Assembly (NCBI RefSeq): GCF_036226505.1 | Contig: NZ_CP108484.1 | Span: forward strand, 434,001 to 498,000 | DNA: 64,000 nucleotides | From: Kitasatospora sp. NBC_01246 | GTDB taxonomy: Bacteria > Actinomycetota > Actinomycetes > Streptomycetales > Streptomycetaceae | Reading direction: 5' to 3' | In this document: positions 49,153 to 57,912 of the stretch, piece after piece | Numbering within the stretch: position 1 is the first letter of the stretch | Layout of the letters: each line of letters starts with the position of its first letter | Made by a program: the position numbers and the translations under genes | The notes under the pieces: generated by a model | What the model was told of the DNA's origin: nothing | Database searches by the model: none | The model's input: the letters and a program-made list of their open reading frames with translations, nothing else

Positions 49153-49785
49153 ATGCTCCTGTGGATCAACGGCCCCTTCGGCGGGGGCAAGACACAGACC
49201 GCGCACGAGATCCGGCGGCGGCTGGCGGGCAGCGTCATCTGCGACCCCGAGCACGTGGGTTTCGGCCTGCACCGGATGATGCCGCCCTCGCTGCGCGGGG
49301 ACTTCCAGGACCTTCCCGCCTGGCGGCAGGGAGTGTTCGAGGTGCTGGACCGTGCTCTGACCGAGCACGACGGCGTGGTGATCGCGCCGATGACGGTCGT
49401 GGAACCGGCGTACCTCCGCGAGACCGTCGGTCGGCTGCGGAAGCGCGGCCACGACGTTCGGCACTTCGCGTTGCTGGCGGAGCGGGCGACGGTGCTGCGA
49501 CGGCTGCGCGAGCGCGGCTTCGGGCACGTCGTGCAGTTCGTCGCCGGGAAGGACGCCGCTCCGCGCCGGGAGAGCTTCGCCCTGTCGAAACTCGACGTGT
49601 GCCTGGAGCGCCTGCGCCAGGACGAGTTCGCCGAGCACCTGTGGACCGACCGCCTCACCGTCGCGCAGGTCGCCGAGCACATCGCCGCCGCCTCCGGGCT
49701 GACGCTCGCCCCGAACACCGACAGCGCGCTCCGCGGGCGCCTTCGGCGGACGTGGACGGGTGTGAAGCACATCCGGTTCGACTGA
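49153..49785 (+). CDS. TmrB-like P-loop NTPase
   Basis: A 210-residue cytosolic or peripheral ATP-binding protein. The P-loop is at residues 7-14 (GPFGGGKT) right at the N-terminus, followed by CDPEHVGFGLHRMMPPSLRG, a Walker-B-like VVIAPMTVVEP, and RHFALLAERATVLRRLRERG. This pattern is that of TmrB, the Bacillus tunicamycin-resistance protein, and of related small kinases. Resistance to tunicamycin-type compounds is a possibility but not shown. Probably leaderless. No partner gene in the operon. Confidence 0.8.
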   Translation: MLLWINGPFGGGKTQTAHEIRRRLAGSVICDPEHVGFGLHRMMPPSLRGDFQDLPAWRQGVFEVLDRALTEHDGVVIAPMTVVEPAYLRETVGRLRKRGHDVRHFALLAERATVLRRLRERGFGHVVQFVAGKDAAPRRESFALSKLDVCLERLRQDEFAEHLWTDRLTVAQVAEHIAAASGLTLAPNTDSALRGRLRRTWTGVKHIRFD

Positions 49786-49792
49786 GCCGCCG

Positions 49793-50146
49793 CTACCTCC
49801 TCCCCCGGTTCCACTGCACGCCGCCCGGACTGTCGCGGCGTCCGAAGCCCCGTGCGCTGCCGGCGACCTGACGCCCCACCCGCACCCGCACCTGTCTCCG
49901 GCCCAGGCCCAGGCCCAGGCCGACGGAAAACGGCTTGCCTTCGAGCGGTGACCTCGACAGGATCGCCCGCATGGACCTGTAACGGCTGCCACGTAGCGAG
50001 AACCACCCTGTCGCGCGATCGATCTCGGAGCCTGATGGCTCGGCCCCGAGGCGATCAGTCGCGCCCGCGTGTGCATCCGTCAGATCCAGGAGCCGCAGCA
50101 CCGCCTGCGAGAGCTCCTGCCGAGTCCTGAAAGCAATCACCTCCAT
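49793..50146 (-). CDS. doubtful ORF, 117 aa, opposite the DUF1062 gene
   Basis: The 359-bp gap between 49786 and 50144 has one plausible frame, on the minus strand: MEVIAFRTRQELSQAVLRLL, DLTDAHAGATDRLGAEPSGS, EIDRATGWFSLRGSRYRSMR. The first ~70 residues look like a real helical protein; the rest, with a GLGLGLG repeat and Arg/Gly-rich tail, does not. Third-position GC is lower than in neighbours. Its ATG overlaps the divergent DUF1062 start by 2 bp. Either a small gene or a remnant. Confidence 0.3.
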   Translation of the reverse strand: MEVIAFRTRQELSQAVLRLLDLTDAHAGATDRLGAEPSGSEIDRATGWFSLRGSRYRSMRAILSRSPLEGKPFSVGLGLGLGRRQVRVRVGRQVAGSARGFGRRDSPGGVQWNRGRR

Positions 50147-50840
50147 GCATACCGACCGCAAGGCCCTGTGGGCCGTGCGCCAGTCCGCCCTGCCCACCGT
50201 CGTGCGCCAGTGCCCGGACTGCTACAGCACGCGTCACCGTCCCTCGGGCAAGATCCGCGTCAACGCGAACGGCAAGCTCCTCGACGTCTGGCTCCTCCTG
50301 AGTTGCGCGGGGTGCGACCGGACGTCCAAGGTGCCCGTCCACGAGCGCGTCCACGTCTCGTCGCTGGAGCCCGCCCGCCGGGTGGCGTACGAGACCAATG
50401 ACCCCGCCGTGGTGCGGGAGTTGACGATCAGTGCGGCACTCGCCGCGAAGACCGGATACCGCCTCGACTGGACCGGCACCTGGGGCCTGGAGACCCGCAC
50501 GCCCCTCTACGCGCTCGACGACCCGACCCCGCTCAGGGTGCTGGTCACCTTCGAGCTGCCCGCGCCGATCCGCGTCGAGCGGCTCCTCGCGCTCGGGCTC
50601 GGGCTGAGCCGCGCGCGGATCCGGCGCATGCTCGGGGACGGGCGCATCCACCTGCCGCCGGCCCTGGGCGCCAAGGCGCACCGGGACTTCGAACTCACGA
50701 TCCAGCGTCCCGGCTCCGTCGACCTGGCGAAGCCCGCGACGCTCCTCGGCCCCCCTGCGCCGACCGGCGCGCGCACTGCTCCGCACCCTCTCGGATCGCT
50801 CGACACGGCGCGGCAGCTGTCGCGGTCGGCGGGGGCGTAG
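50145..50840 (+). CDS. DUF1062-family protein with zinc-ribbon-like Cys pairs
   Basis: A 231-residue protein. Two CxxC pairs, C23/C26 (QCPDCYSTRH) and C54/C57 (LSCAGCDRTS), are spaced as in a zinc ribbon, and the core KIRVNANGKLLDVWLLLSCA, then KVPVHERV, follows the DUF1062 family. The C-terminal half includes ELPAPIRVERLLALGLGLSR, ARIRRMLGDGRIHLP, an S4-like RNA-binding layout. Family function is unknown; a nucleic-acid-binding role is inferred. ATG at 50145 lacks a ribosome-binding site. Confidence 0.85.
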   Translation: MHTDRKALWAVRQSALPTVVRQCPDCYSTRHRPSGKIRVNANGKLLDVWLLLSCAGCDRTSKVPVHERVHVSSLEPARRVAYETNDPAVVRELTISAALAAKTGYRLDWTGTWGLETRTPLYALDDPTPLRVLVTFELPAPIRVERLLALGLGLSRARIRRMLGDGRIHLPPALGAKAHRDFELTIQRPGSVDLAKPATLLGPPAPTGARTAPHPLGSLDTARQLSRSAGA

Positions 50841-50847
50841 GAGAGAA

Positions 50848-50888
50848 GCGGTGGGGCCTCCCTTCGAGTCGTCGGGAGGCCCCACCGC
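50848..50888 (+). terminator. terminator after the DUF1062 gene
   Basis: Perfect 15-bp stem (50848-50862 with 50874-50888), 11-nt loop, 8 bp past the stop. Confidence 0.88.
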
Positions 50889-51030
50889 CGCGGCACCCGA
50901 CCGGGCGCCACCGTTGCCTCCCCGCAGCACCGCGGCCGGTCCCGCTCCGAGGCTGATGGCGCGGCGCGAGCTCGCGCCGCACCGTGCGGGGCCGGGCGGG
51001 GCGGGGCAGGTTCCCCGGTCCCCCGCGGCA

Positions 51031-51082
51031 CCCCGTCGCTGGGCCCCGTCGCTGGGCCCCGTCGCTGGGCCCCGTCGCTGTG
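51031..51082. repeat. four 13-bp tandem units in the 349-bp gap 50841-51189
   Basis: CCCCGTCGCTGGG at 51031, 51044, 51057 and, with two changes, 51070. The period of 13 is not a codon multiple. Apart from this array and the terminator at 50848 I see nothing in the gap. Confidence 0.8.
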
Positions 51083-51189
51083 CCCCCGCAGGTTCTCCCG
51101 GACCAGTGGCCCGGGGCGACCGTGCCCGGAGGCGTCGGCAGTCGTTGTCGAAACTGTCGACCCATTCCACACGAAGGCAGGCGGACACC

Positions 51190-51633
51190 GTGACCGACAT
51201 CGACTGGGACCACCCCAAGGACCCCGCGCCGGGCACCTGGCAGCTGGACCACGTCAAGCAGTACGTGGGCTCGAACGGCGCCGAGGGGCAGCACTGGAAG
51301 GGCACCCAGACCCTCCTGCTGACCACCGTCGGCCGGGTCTCCGGGCAGGCCGTCCGCACTCCGCTCATCTACGGCGAGGACGGCGGCCGCTACCTCGTCG
51401 TCGCCTCCAAGGGCGGGGCCGACGACGCGCCCCTGTGGTACCGGAACCTGACGGCCGACCCCCGGGTCCGCGTACAGGTCGGCCCGACGATCGTCCAGGG
51501 CACCGCGCGCACCGCCACCGCCGCGGAGCGGGCCGCCTTCTGGCCGGTCATGGTGGGCCACTGGCCCGCGTACGACGAGTACCAGGCCAGGACCGACCGC
51601 GAGATCCCGATCGTGGTCATCGACCCCGCCTGA
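51190..51633 (+). CDS. F420-dependent nitroreductase-family (DDN-like) protein
   Basis: A 147-residue split-β-barrel protein. It has the DDN family outline: HVKQYVGSNGAEGQHWKGTQ, TLLLTTVGRVSGQAVRTPLI, YGEDGGRYLVVASKGGADDA, PLWYRNLTADPRVRVQVG, and FWPVMVGHWPAYDEYQARTD near the end. The mycobacterial prototype Ddn uses reduced deazaflavin F420; the natural role is thought to be quinone or lipid reduction. GTG at 51190. Single gene. Confidence 0.9.
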   Translation: MTDIDWDHPKDPAPGTWQLDHVKQYVGSNGAEGQHWKGTQTLLLTTVGRVSGQAVRTPLIYGEDGGRYLVVASKGGADDAPLWYRNLTADPRVRVQVGPTIVQGTARTATAAERAAFWPVMVGHWPAYDEYQARTDREIPIVVIDPA

Positions 51634-51772
51634 CCGGCGCGCGTGGGCGCACCGCGGGCGGGCGGGTGGCCCCCGGTGCGCTCCACGCCCACCGCGGGCC
51701 GAACCGGGCGCGACGTCCGCACCGGCTCCGGGCCGGCGGCCACCCTCACCCGGGTGGCCGCCGGTGGATCGG

Positions 51773-51778
51773 TACTGT
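51773..51778 (+). promoter_or_regulatory. -10-like box for the ABC operon
   Basis: TACTGT about 32 bp upstream of the ATG at 51811; no clear -35. Confidence 0.35.
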
Positions 51779-51810
51779 GGCCGGACACCCCGTCGAGAGG
51801 CGCCCTCCCC

Positions 51811-52560
51811 ATGGCCAAGAACGCCGCCGAACCACGTGCCGCGGCTCGCAAGCCCCTGCTGCAGCTGACCGGCGTCAGCCGCTCGTACGGCGAGCGGGAG
51901 GTGCTGCACCCCGTGAGCCTGTCGCTGGCCGCCGGAGAGTGCGTGGCACTGCTCGGCCACAACGGATCGGGCAAGTCGACCCTGCTCAGGGTCGCGGCCG
52001 GACGCGACGCCCCCAGCAAGGGCACCGTGGTCTTCGACGGCATCCCGATGGACGAGAACGACCCCCGGGTCCGGGCCCGGGTGGCGGTGGTCGGCGACAC
52101 CGTCGCCTGCTACCCCGACCTGACCGTCCGCGAGCACCTGCTCCTGGTAGCGGTCGCGCACGGGGTCGCCGACGCGCCCGACTGGGTCTCCCAGGTACTG
52201 ACCGACCGGATGCTCACGGCACGGGCCGACGCGCTGCCCTCGGCCCTCTCCTCCGGACAGATGCAGGCCCTGCTGCTGGCGTGCGCGCTGGTGCGCCCGC
52301 GCGACCTGCTGCTGCTGGACGAGCCCGAGCAGCGGCTCGACCCGGACGCCCGCCGACACCTCGCCGACCTGCTCAGGGCGGAGCTGGCCGACGGCGTCGC
52401 GGTGCTCCTGGTCACCCACCACACCGACCTCGCCCTGGACGTGGCCGACCGGGTGGTGGTGCTGGAGGACGGCAAGATCCTGAAGCAGGGCGCGACCCGC
52501 AAGGTCCTGGCAGCGGATCTCGCGGCCCGCACCGCCGCCGGCTCGGCGGGTGCCCGGTGA
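51811..52560 (+). CDS. ABC transporter ATP-binding protein
   Basis: A 249-residue ABC ATPase: Walker A GHNGSGKST at 49-57, signature LSSGQ at 146-150, Walker B LLLLDEP at 166-172, and H-loop THH. The signature LSSGQMQ is typical of ABC-2-like drug or lipid exporters and DUF6297-associated ATPases. Stop overlaps the permease GTG (GTGA), so the pair is one transporter. Substrate unknown. A TACTGT -10-like box lies at 51773. Confidence 0.95.
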   Translation: MAKNAAEPRAAARKPLLQLTGVSRSYGEREVLHPVSLSLAAGECVALLGHNGSGKSTLLRVAAGRDAPSKGTVVFDGIPMDENDPRVRARVAVVGDTVACYPDLTVREHLLLVAVAHGVADAPDWVSQVLTDRMLTARADALPSALSSGQMQALLLACALVRPRDLLLLDEPEQRLDPDARRHLADLLRAELADGVAVLLVTHHTDLALDVADRVVVLEDGKILKQGATRKVLAADLAARTAAGSAGAR

Positions 52561-54257
52561 CCACGACCCACCCGGAGGCCGACCGCGACCTCGCCGTCGA
52601 GGCCTGGACGGACGACGACGACTGGACCGACGAGACGCTCGCCCTGCTCCGCGCCCTGCGGGCCCCCCACCGGCGCAACCGTGCCAAGTCGGTCGGCTTC
52701 GCGGTCTACTGCGTGGTCCTCATCCTGATCATCTGGGGCGGCGTGCCCAGCCTCGGCCTGTTCCTCCAGGCCTCCATGGGCGCCGACTACACCGGCCACG
52801 GCGGCGATCTGCTCGCCGCCATGCCCGCCGGGATCACCGCGATCGGGCTGCTCACCTTCGTCCTGCTGGTCCGGGACGGCCTGTGGCGCGGCCCGGTGGT
52901 GCCGCCGCGGGCGGCGACCGACTGGCTGCTGACCCACCCCGTCCGGCCCCGCCCGGTGCTCCGTCCGTGGTTCTGGCTGTCCTGCGCCGTGGCCGCCTTC
53001 CCCGGCCTGGTGGCGGCGGTCGGCGGCATGGTCGCGCTCGGGCTGACCGTTCGGGTCGGCCTGCCGGCCGCGCTCGGCTGGTGCCTGCTCGGGGGGCTGT
53101 GCGTACCGCTGCTGGCCACCTGCGCCGCGCTGGTCGTGGAGCGCAGCGACCGCGCCGCCCGCTGGGTGCGCCGGCTCACTCCGTACCTGACCGTGCTGAT
53201 CATCGCGCTGGCCGGCCAGAGCGCGCTGGCCGTCGCCGGACACCCGGTGCACTGGCTGGAGCTGGTCGAACTGTGGTCGGGGCCGTGGGGCTGGGCCGCG
53301 ATCGCCGCCCTGGCGCCGACGCCGGCCGCCGTGGCGGGCGGCTGGGTGGCCGCCGCACTGCTGTTGCTGTCGACCGTCGCCGCCCTGGCGCTCGCCGACC
53401 GGGCCGCCGCGACGGTGCCACTGGCCCGGCTGCGGGAGCGGGCCAGGACGGCCGCCGGGGTGCTGGCCGCGCTCCGCACGGTCGAGCTGCGCAGCGCACG
53501 ACTGGCCGTGAACAGCGCCAACGGCAGCGACCGGCAGCGCAGGCTCCGGCTGCCGGCGCCCCGGCGGGCGTGGCAGGTCGTGCCGTGGCGGGACACCCTC
53601 GCCCTGCTGCGCTCGCCCGCCCGGCTGGGTCGCGCGGTGGTGCTGGCGGTGCCCGCGCCGCTCTGCGCCGTCCTCGCGCACGGCGCCACCGGTGGGCTGT
53701 CCTGGCTGACCACCGCCGCCGCCCTGGTGTTCGGCTACCTGGCCGTGGCACAGCTGCTGGAGCCGGCCCGGATCGAGACGGACGACGTCCGGCGGGCCTC
53801 CTGGTCGCCCTATCCGTTCGCCGCCCTGATGCTGCGCCACGCGATCGTCCCGACCGTGGCGGGGCTCCTGCTGGGGCTGGCCTGCGCCGGGGCGCTGCTG
53901 GCCGCGGGCAGCGGCCCGGCCGCCTGGCTCGCCCCGGCCGCCGCGCCGGCACTGGTCGCCGCGGGGCTGGTGAACGCCTGCCGCGGGATGCTGCGCAAGG
54001 ACCTGATGCTGTCCCCGGCCCAGGGCGCGGGCGGCGGGACGGGCCCGCTGCTGTTCGCCGCCTGGTACGCGGCCGGGCCTGCCGTGGCGGTGGCGGTACT
54101 GACACCGATGTTCTCCACCGCCCTGCGCGGCGGGACGGCCGTCCCGGTCGGCAAGGCCGCCCTGATGGCGGTGGTGGTCGCCGTCCTGCTCCTGCGCTGG
54201 GCGCAGGCCAGGGCGACGAAGATGAGCAAGGCCCGCCCGGGGACGAGCGCTCCCTAG
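52557..54257 (+). CDS. ABC transporter membrane subunit (DUF6297-like)
   Basis: A 566-residue polytopic protein with 12-14 hydrophobic segments, beginning VGFAVYCVVLILIIWGGVPS and ending MAVVVAVLLLRWAQARATKM. An acidic N-terminus (EAWTDDDDWTDETLALLRAL) precedes the first segment, and a cytoplasmic stretch near residue 320 has RQRRLRLPAPRRAWQVVPWR. It resembles the DUF6297 proteins that pair with ABC ATPases in Streptomyces. With the coupled ATPase it should form an exporter. GTG at 52557 overlaps the ATPase stop. Confidence 0.85.
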   Translation: MTTTHPEADRDLAVEAWTDDDDWTDETLALLRALRAPHRRNRAKSVGFAVYCVVLILIIWGGVPSLGLFLQASMGADYTGHGGDLLAAMPAGITAIGLLTFVLLVRDGLWRGPVVPPRAATDWLLTHPVRPRPVLRPWFWLSCAVAAFPGLVAAVGGMVALGLTVRVGLPAALGWCLLGGLCVPLLATCAALVVERSDRAARWVRRLTPYLTVLIIALAGQSALAVAGHPVHWLELVELWSGPWGWAAIAALAPTPAAVAGGWVAAALLLLSTVAALALADRAAATVPLARLRERARTAAGVLAALRTVELRSARLAVNSANGSDRQRRLRLPAPRRAWQVVPWRDTLALLRSPARLGRAVVLAVPAPLCAVLAHGATGGLSWLTTAAALVFGYLAVAQLLEPARIETDDVRRASWSPYPFAALMLRHAIVPTVAGLLLGLACAGALLAAGSGPAAWLAPAAAPALVAAGLVNACRGMLRKDLMLSPAQGAGGGTGPLLFAAWYAAGPAVAVAVLTPMFSTALRGGTAVPVGKAALMAVVVAVLLLRWAQARATKMSKARPGTSAP

Positions 54258-54502
54258 CCCCGTCCGTACGTCGCGGGTCGTCGCTCCGGCCACGTCGGCG
54301 CACCACCACCCGGGCCGCTCGCCCTCATGACCACCGAGCCGCCGCCCACCGAGCCCGCGCCCCACCCTCGGGGCGGTGCAGAGCGCCTGCGTGACGACGC
54401 CGCCCTGCACCGAAGCCGACCCCGGCCGGGCCGGGCACATCGCGCTCGTCAACGTGCCGGACGTGAAGTCGGTCCGCCGGTCTGCCCCGATCGCCCTGGC
54501 GT

Positions 54503-54533
54503 CCGGGGCAGCCGGTTCAAACCCCTGCCCCGG
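54503..54533. terminator. hairpin between convergent genes
   Basis: CCGGGGCAG (54503-54511) pairs with CTGCCCCGG (54525-54533), 13-nt loop. It touches the stop of the NIPSNAP gene on the minus strand. Confidence 0.65.
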
Positions 54534-54534
54534 C

Positions 54535-54846
54535 CTAGGAGGTGACGTCCAGCGGGCGCAGGAAACGGCGCTCGTACCGCTTGATGCAGCCGGTGCTCCG
54601 GGCCAGTTCGAAGGCCGCCTGGCACTCCGGGTCGGTCATGCTGTCCGTGCGGTACCGCTCGTACGCGGCGAAGCCGGGAAAGGAGAAGAGGGCGTAGGCG
54701 ATGTCGCTGTCTCCCTCGCTCGGCAGGAAGTAGCCGTGGTGCGTCCCGCCGAACCGGTTGACGAGCCCGACCCAGCGGCGGCCGTACTCCTCGAAGTCCG
54801 CCAGCTTGTCGGCGTCGATCTCGTACTTCAGATGAATGGTGATCAT
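54535..54846 (-). CDS. NIPSNAP-family protein
   Basis: A 103-residue dimeric α+β-barrel protein: ITIHLKYEIDADKLADFEEY, GRRWVGLVNRFGGTHHGYFL, then YALFSFPGFAAYERYRTDSM and a final CIKRYERRFLRPL, all characteristic of NIPSNAP. Bacterial members are small cytosolic proteins of unknown, possibly monooxygenase- or lipid-linked, role. ATG at 54846. Single gene. Confidence 0.9.
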   Translation of the reverse strand: MITIHLKYEIDADKLADFEEYGRRWVGLVNRFGGTHHGYFLPSEGDSDIAYALFSFPGFAAYERYRTDSMTDPECQAAFELARSTGCIKRYERRFLRPLDVTS

Positions 54847-55356
54847 GCCCCCATGAAAGCGGCCGCGCGGACCCGAACGCAACGGGCGGCGATGTCCTCG
54901 ACCAGATCGAAGCGCCCCCACGCGCTGGAGGTGCCGGCCGACGCCCGGGGGGCCGGGGGCCCTGAATCGGCCGACGACTCGGGCCGTCCGATCGCCCCCT
55001 GTCCTCCAGCGGGAAGAGGTGGGTGGTTCGGCGATCACGGTGCAGTGGATCAGGACGTCATGGACGAAGGCATCCCGGGGCGGTGAGGCCGCGTGTTCCT
55101 GTCGGCACCGCCCGTCCTCGTCGACGAGTGCGGGCCGCTACGCTAGCGTCACCGCGTCGCTCCCCCGTCTGACCTGCGGCGCAGCCGGTGCGGCCGGGTG
55201 ACGGCGGGCGGCGCGGGGGCTCCGTTGTCGAGGCACCCCCGTGCGGTGTTGTCACAGGCCTCTTGGATAATGATCGTCTCGCCGTCGGCACGAATCGAGC
55301 ACACTCTCCATCGAAACCGACGCGCAAGCGAGACATCACTCCCAAGGAGACCCACT
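54847..55356. other. 510-bp non-coding region
   Basis: No convincing gene. A TACGCT box at about 55139 in the palindrome-like CTACGCTAGCGT may be a promoter for the β-helix gene, with a leader of about 200 nt. The stretch 55239-55290 (TTGTCACAGGCCTCTTGGAT) is locally A/T-richer and may hold a second start site. Confidence 0.45.
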
Positions 55357-57828
55357 GTGCCCATCCGACGCCGCGTCGGCCTGGCCGTCGCCGTCGCGAG
55401 TTCCGCGGTCGCCGGCGCCGTACTGCCGCCGCTCGCCCACGCCGACTCCGCCGACTCCGGCGTGCTCTACGTCGACAACGCCTCCCACGCCAACTGCTCG
55501 GACGTCGGCGCGGGCACGAGCGCACAGCCGTACTGCACCATCCAGGCCGCCGCCGACGCCGCGCAGCCGGGTCAGACCGTCCGGATCGCGCCGGGCCGCG
55601 GCGGCTACGAGGAGCAGGTCACGGTCAGGCGGTCCGGGCTGCCCGGCAAGCCGATCACGTTCAACGGTGAGCTGGTCTACCTGTCCGGGACCGTCCCGGT
55701 CGGCGTGCGGTCCTGGAGCACCGGTACGCAGCCCGCCCCGCACGGCTTCGTCCTCGCGGGCGTGCACGACGTCACGGTGACCGGTCTGGCGATCGGGGGC
55801 CCGCAGGAGGGCGTGCTCGTCCAGGACTCCGAGCGGATCGTGCTGGACCGCAACAGCGTGGCCGCCGGCAACCCCGTCTCCAACGGCGTCCGCGCGTACC
55901 CGAACGCCGCCCCGGGTGTGCGCATCGTGGGCCGGAGCACGGCCGTCACGCTGAGCCGCAACGTCATCAGTGACGTGGGCACGGCCGGTGTGGCTGTCGA
56001 CGCCGGCGTCACCGGGACGGTCATCACCACCAACCAGGTGACCAACAACCCGGCGGAGGGCGTGCTGGTCACCGATGCCCCGGGCACGGTGGTGGTGAGC
56101 AACACCTTCGCGCAGAACTGCGGGAGCGACCTGTCGCTGGCCGGGAACTCCTCGGGCGCGACGGTCGAGAACAACATCGTCTCCAAGCTCCCGGCCTTCT
56201 CCTGTGCGAACGGCATGCAGTCGCCGTACGCCAACCTGACGGTGTCGGCGGGTTCGACCGCTGGCACCAAGGCCGACTACAACGTCGTGGCGCCCGCCAT
56301 CGGCGGGTCCGGGTACTCCTGGGGCGGCGCGACCTACGCGAACCCGTACGCGTTCAAGGCCACCGGCCAGGGCGTGCACGACTACGGCGCCGACCCCCAG
56401 CTCGGGTACCGCGCCAGTGGTTTCGGCGTCGTGCAGTACGCGCCGGTCGCCGCCCAGGGCGTGACGGACGCGGCCGACGAGTCCGCGCCCGGCATGCTGG
56501 ACAGCGATGTCTATGGCCGCCCGCGGGCCGACCACCCGAAGATCGCCGACACCGGCACCGGAACCGGCTTCGTCGACCGTGGCGCGGTCGAGCTCCAGGA
56601 CACCATGTCCGCCTCGGTCTGGACGACGCCTTACCCCCGCGCCGGGCACCCGCTGCAGGCCCGGATCGGCTACGCCTACACGGGGGGCTGGGCCCCGGCC
56701 GGCGCTCGCCTGGACTTCGGCGACGGCAGCCAGCCGGTGTGGGCGAACCCCGGAACCGTCGAGATCGACCACGACTACCCGACCGCCGGCCCCTACACGG
56801 TGACGCTCACCGCCACCAGTGAGACCGGCCTGACCCGCACCTCGGTCAGCACGGTGAACATCGCTCCGGCCGGCCCCATCTCGGCCCGCCTGTCGGTCGC
56901 CCAGGACGACAACACCGTCGCCCGGATCAAGGTCACGGACAAGAGCGACGGCCCCTGGCCGGTGAGCCGCTACACGGTGGACTTCGGCGACGGATCCGCC
57001 CCCGTGGTGACCGACGGCTCGGCCCCGCCGAACGGCCTGACGCACGACTACGCCGTCTCCGGCACCTACACGGTGACCGAGACCGTCACCGACGACCACG
57101 GCCGCTCCGCCGGCGCGTCGGTGCAGCAGTACGTCCACGGTCCCCTGGCGGGCGTGCCGTTCACCGGCAGCTTCGCCGGCCCCAGCACCCACCTCGGCCT
57201 CTTCGACAACGGGCGCTGGGCGCTGTCCACCCAGAAGTCGTCGGCCCAGGCCGGCACGATCTGGACGTTCGGCAGCCCGGGCGACGTCCCCGTGGTCGGC
57301 GCGTGGGACAACGCCTGCCGGTGCCGGCTGGGCATCTACCGCCCGAGCACCGGCACCTTCGCCCTGAAGCACAACGACGGCTCGGTCTCCGCCGTGCAGT
57401 TCGGTGACCCGGGCGACATCCCGGCCGTCGGCGCGTGGGACCGCAACGGGCACGACCAGCTGGGCATCTACCGCCCGAGCATCGGCACGCTGGCCGTCCG
57501 GCACGACGACGGCTCGGTGACCACGATGCCCTTCGGCGACGCCGGGGACCTCCCCGTGGTGGGCGACTGGGACGGCGTGGGCCACGCCCAGTTCGGGCTG
57601 TTCCGCCCCGGTCGGAACCCGGGCGACCCGAACCTGTTCATCCTGCGTCACGACGACGGCAGCGTGTCGACCGCCACCTACGGCGTCAAGGGCGACCTCC
57701 CCGTGGTCGGCGACTGGCTGGGCAAGGGCCGGACGACGTTCGGTGTGTTCGGTCCGAGCACCCGTCTCTTCACCCTGAGCAACGCGTATGCGGGCCAGGC
57801 CGACGTGAGCTTCACGATCTACGGGTGA
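55357..57828 (+). CDS. secreted parallel β-helix protein with PKD domains and C-terminal repeats
   Basis: An 823-residue exported protein. Signal peptide (about 1-29, ending LAHA), a right-handed parallel β-helix (about 37-400) opened by the pectin-lyase-like entry PYCTIQAAADAAQPGQTVRI and containing repeated NxI/V rungs, two PKD-type domains (about 414-505 and 505-595; LDFGDGSQPVWANPGT and VDFGDGSAPVVTDGS), and four to five ~48-residue FG-GAP-like repeats with the core GDxPVVGxWDxxGxxxLGIYRP. It probably binds or cleaves a polysaccharide; no catalytic residues are assigned. AAGGAG at 55344 sets the GTG at 55357. Confidence 0.88.
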   Translation: MPIRRRVGLAVAVASSAVAGAVLPPLAHADSADSGVLYVDNASHANCSDVGAGTSAQPYCTIQAAADAAQPGQTVRIAPGRGGYEEQVTVRRSGLPGKPITFNGELVYLSGTVPVGVRSWSTGTQPAPHGFVLAGVHDVTVTGLAIGGPQEGVLVQDSERIVLDRNSVAAGNPVSNGVRAYPNAAPGVRIVGRSTAVTLSRNVISDVGTAGVAVDAGVTGTVITTNQVTNNPAEGVLVTDAPGTVVVSNTFAQNCGSDLSLAGNSSGATVENNIVSKLPAFSCANGMQSPYANLTVSAGSTAGTKADYNVVAPAIGGSGYSWGGATYANPYAFKATGQGVHDYGADPQLGYRASGFGVVQYAPVAAQGVTDAADESAPGMLDSDVYGRPRADHPKIADTGTGTGFVDRGAVELQDTMSASVWTTPYPRAGHPLQARIGYAYTGGWAPAGARLDFGDGSQPVWANPGTVEIDHDYPTAGPYTVTLTATSETGLTRTSVSTVNIAPAGPISARLSVAQDDNTVARIKVTDKSDGPWPVSRYTVDFGDGSAPVVTDGSAPPNGLTHDYAVSGTYTVTETVTDDHGRSAGASVQQYVHGPLAGVPFTGSFAGPSTHLGLFDNGRWALSTQKSSAQAGTIWTFGSPGDVPVVGAWDNACRCRLGIYRPSTGTFALKHNDGSVSAVQFGDPGDIPAVGAWDRNGHDQLGIYRPSIGTLAVRHDDGSVTTMPFGDAGDLPVVGDWDGVGHAQFGLFRPGRNPGDPNLFILRHDDGSVSTATYGVKGDLPVVGDWLGKGRTTFGVFGPSTRLFTLSNAYAGQADVSFTIYG

Positions 57829-57860
57829 CCTACGGCTGAACCGGACTCCGGTGAGCCGGA

Positions 57861-57905
57861 GTTCGACAGCCCGGGGTTCGACAGCCCGGGGTTCGACGGC
57901 CCGGG
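57861..57905. repeat. three 15-bp tandem units
   Basis: GTTCGACAGCCCGGG at 57861 and 57876, GTTCGACGGCCCGGG at 57891, directly between the β-helix stop and the TetR tail. In the TetR frame it encodes FDSPG repeats. Confidence 0.85.
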
Positions 57906-57912
57906 GTGCGAG

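Noticed and set aside
43194..49785. An antibiotic biosynthetic gene cluster around the glycosyltransferase, AlkZ-like and TmrB-like genes
   Set aside because: No polyketide synthase, peptide synthetase or other scaffold-forming gene is present; only resistance-type families are seen.
54508..54533. GGTTCAAACCCC, which looks like a tRNA T-arm
   Set aside because: It is the loop of a 9-bp hairpin; no acceptor, D or anticodon arms can be drawn around it.
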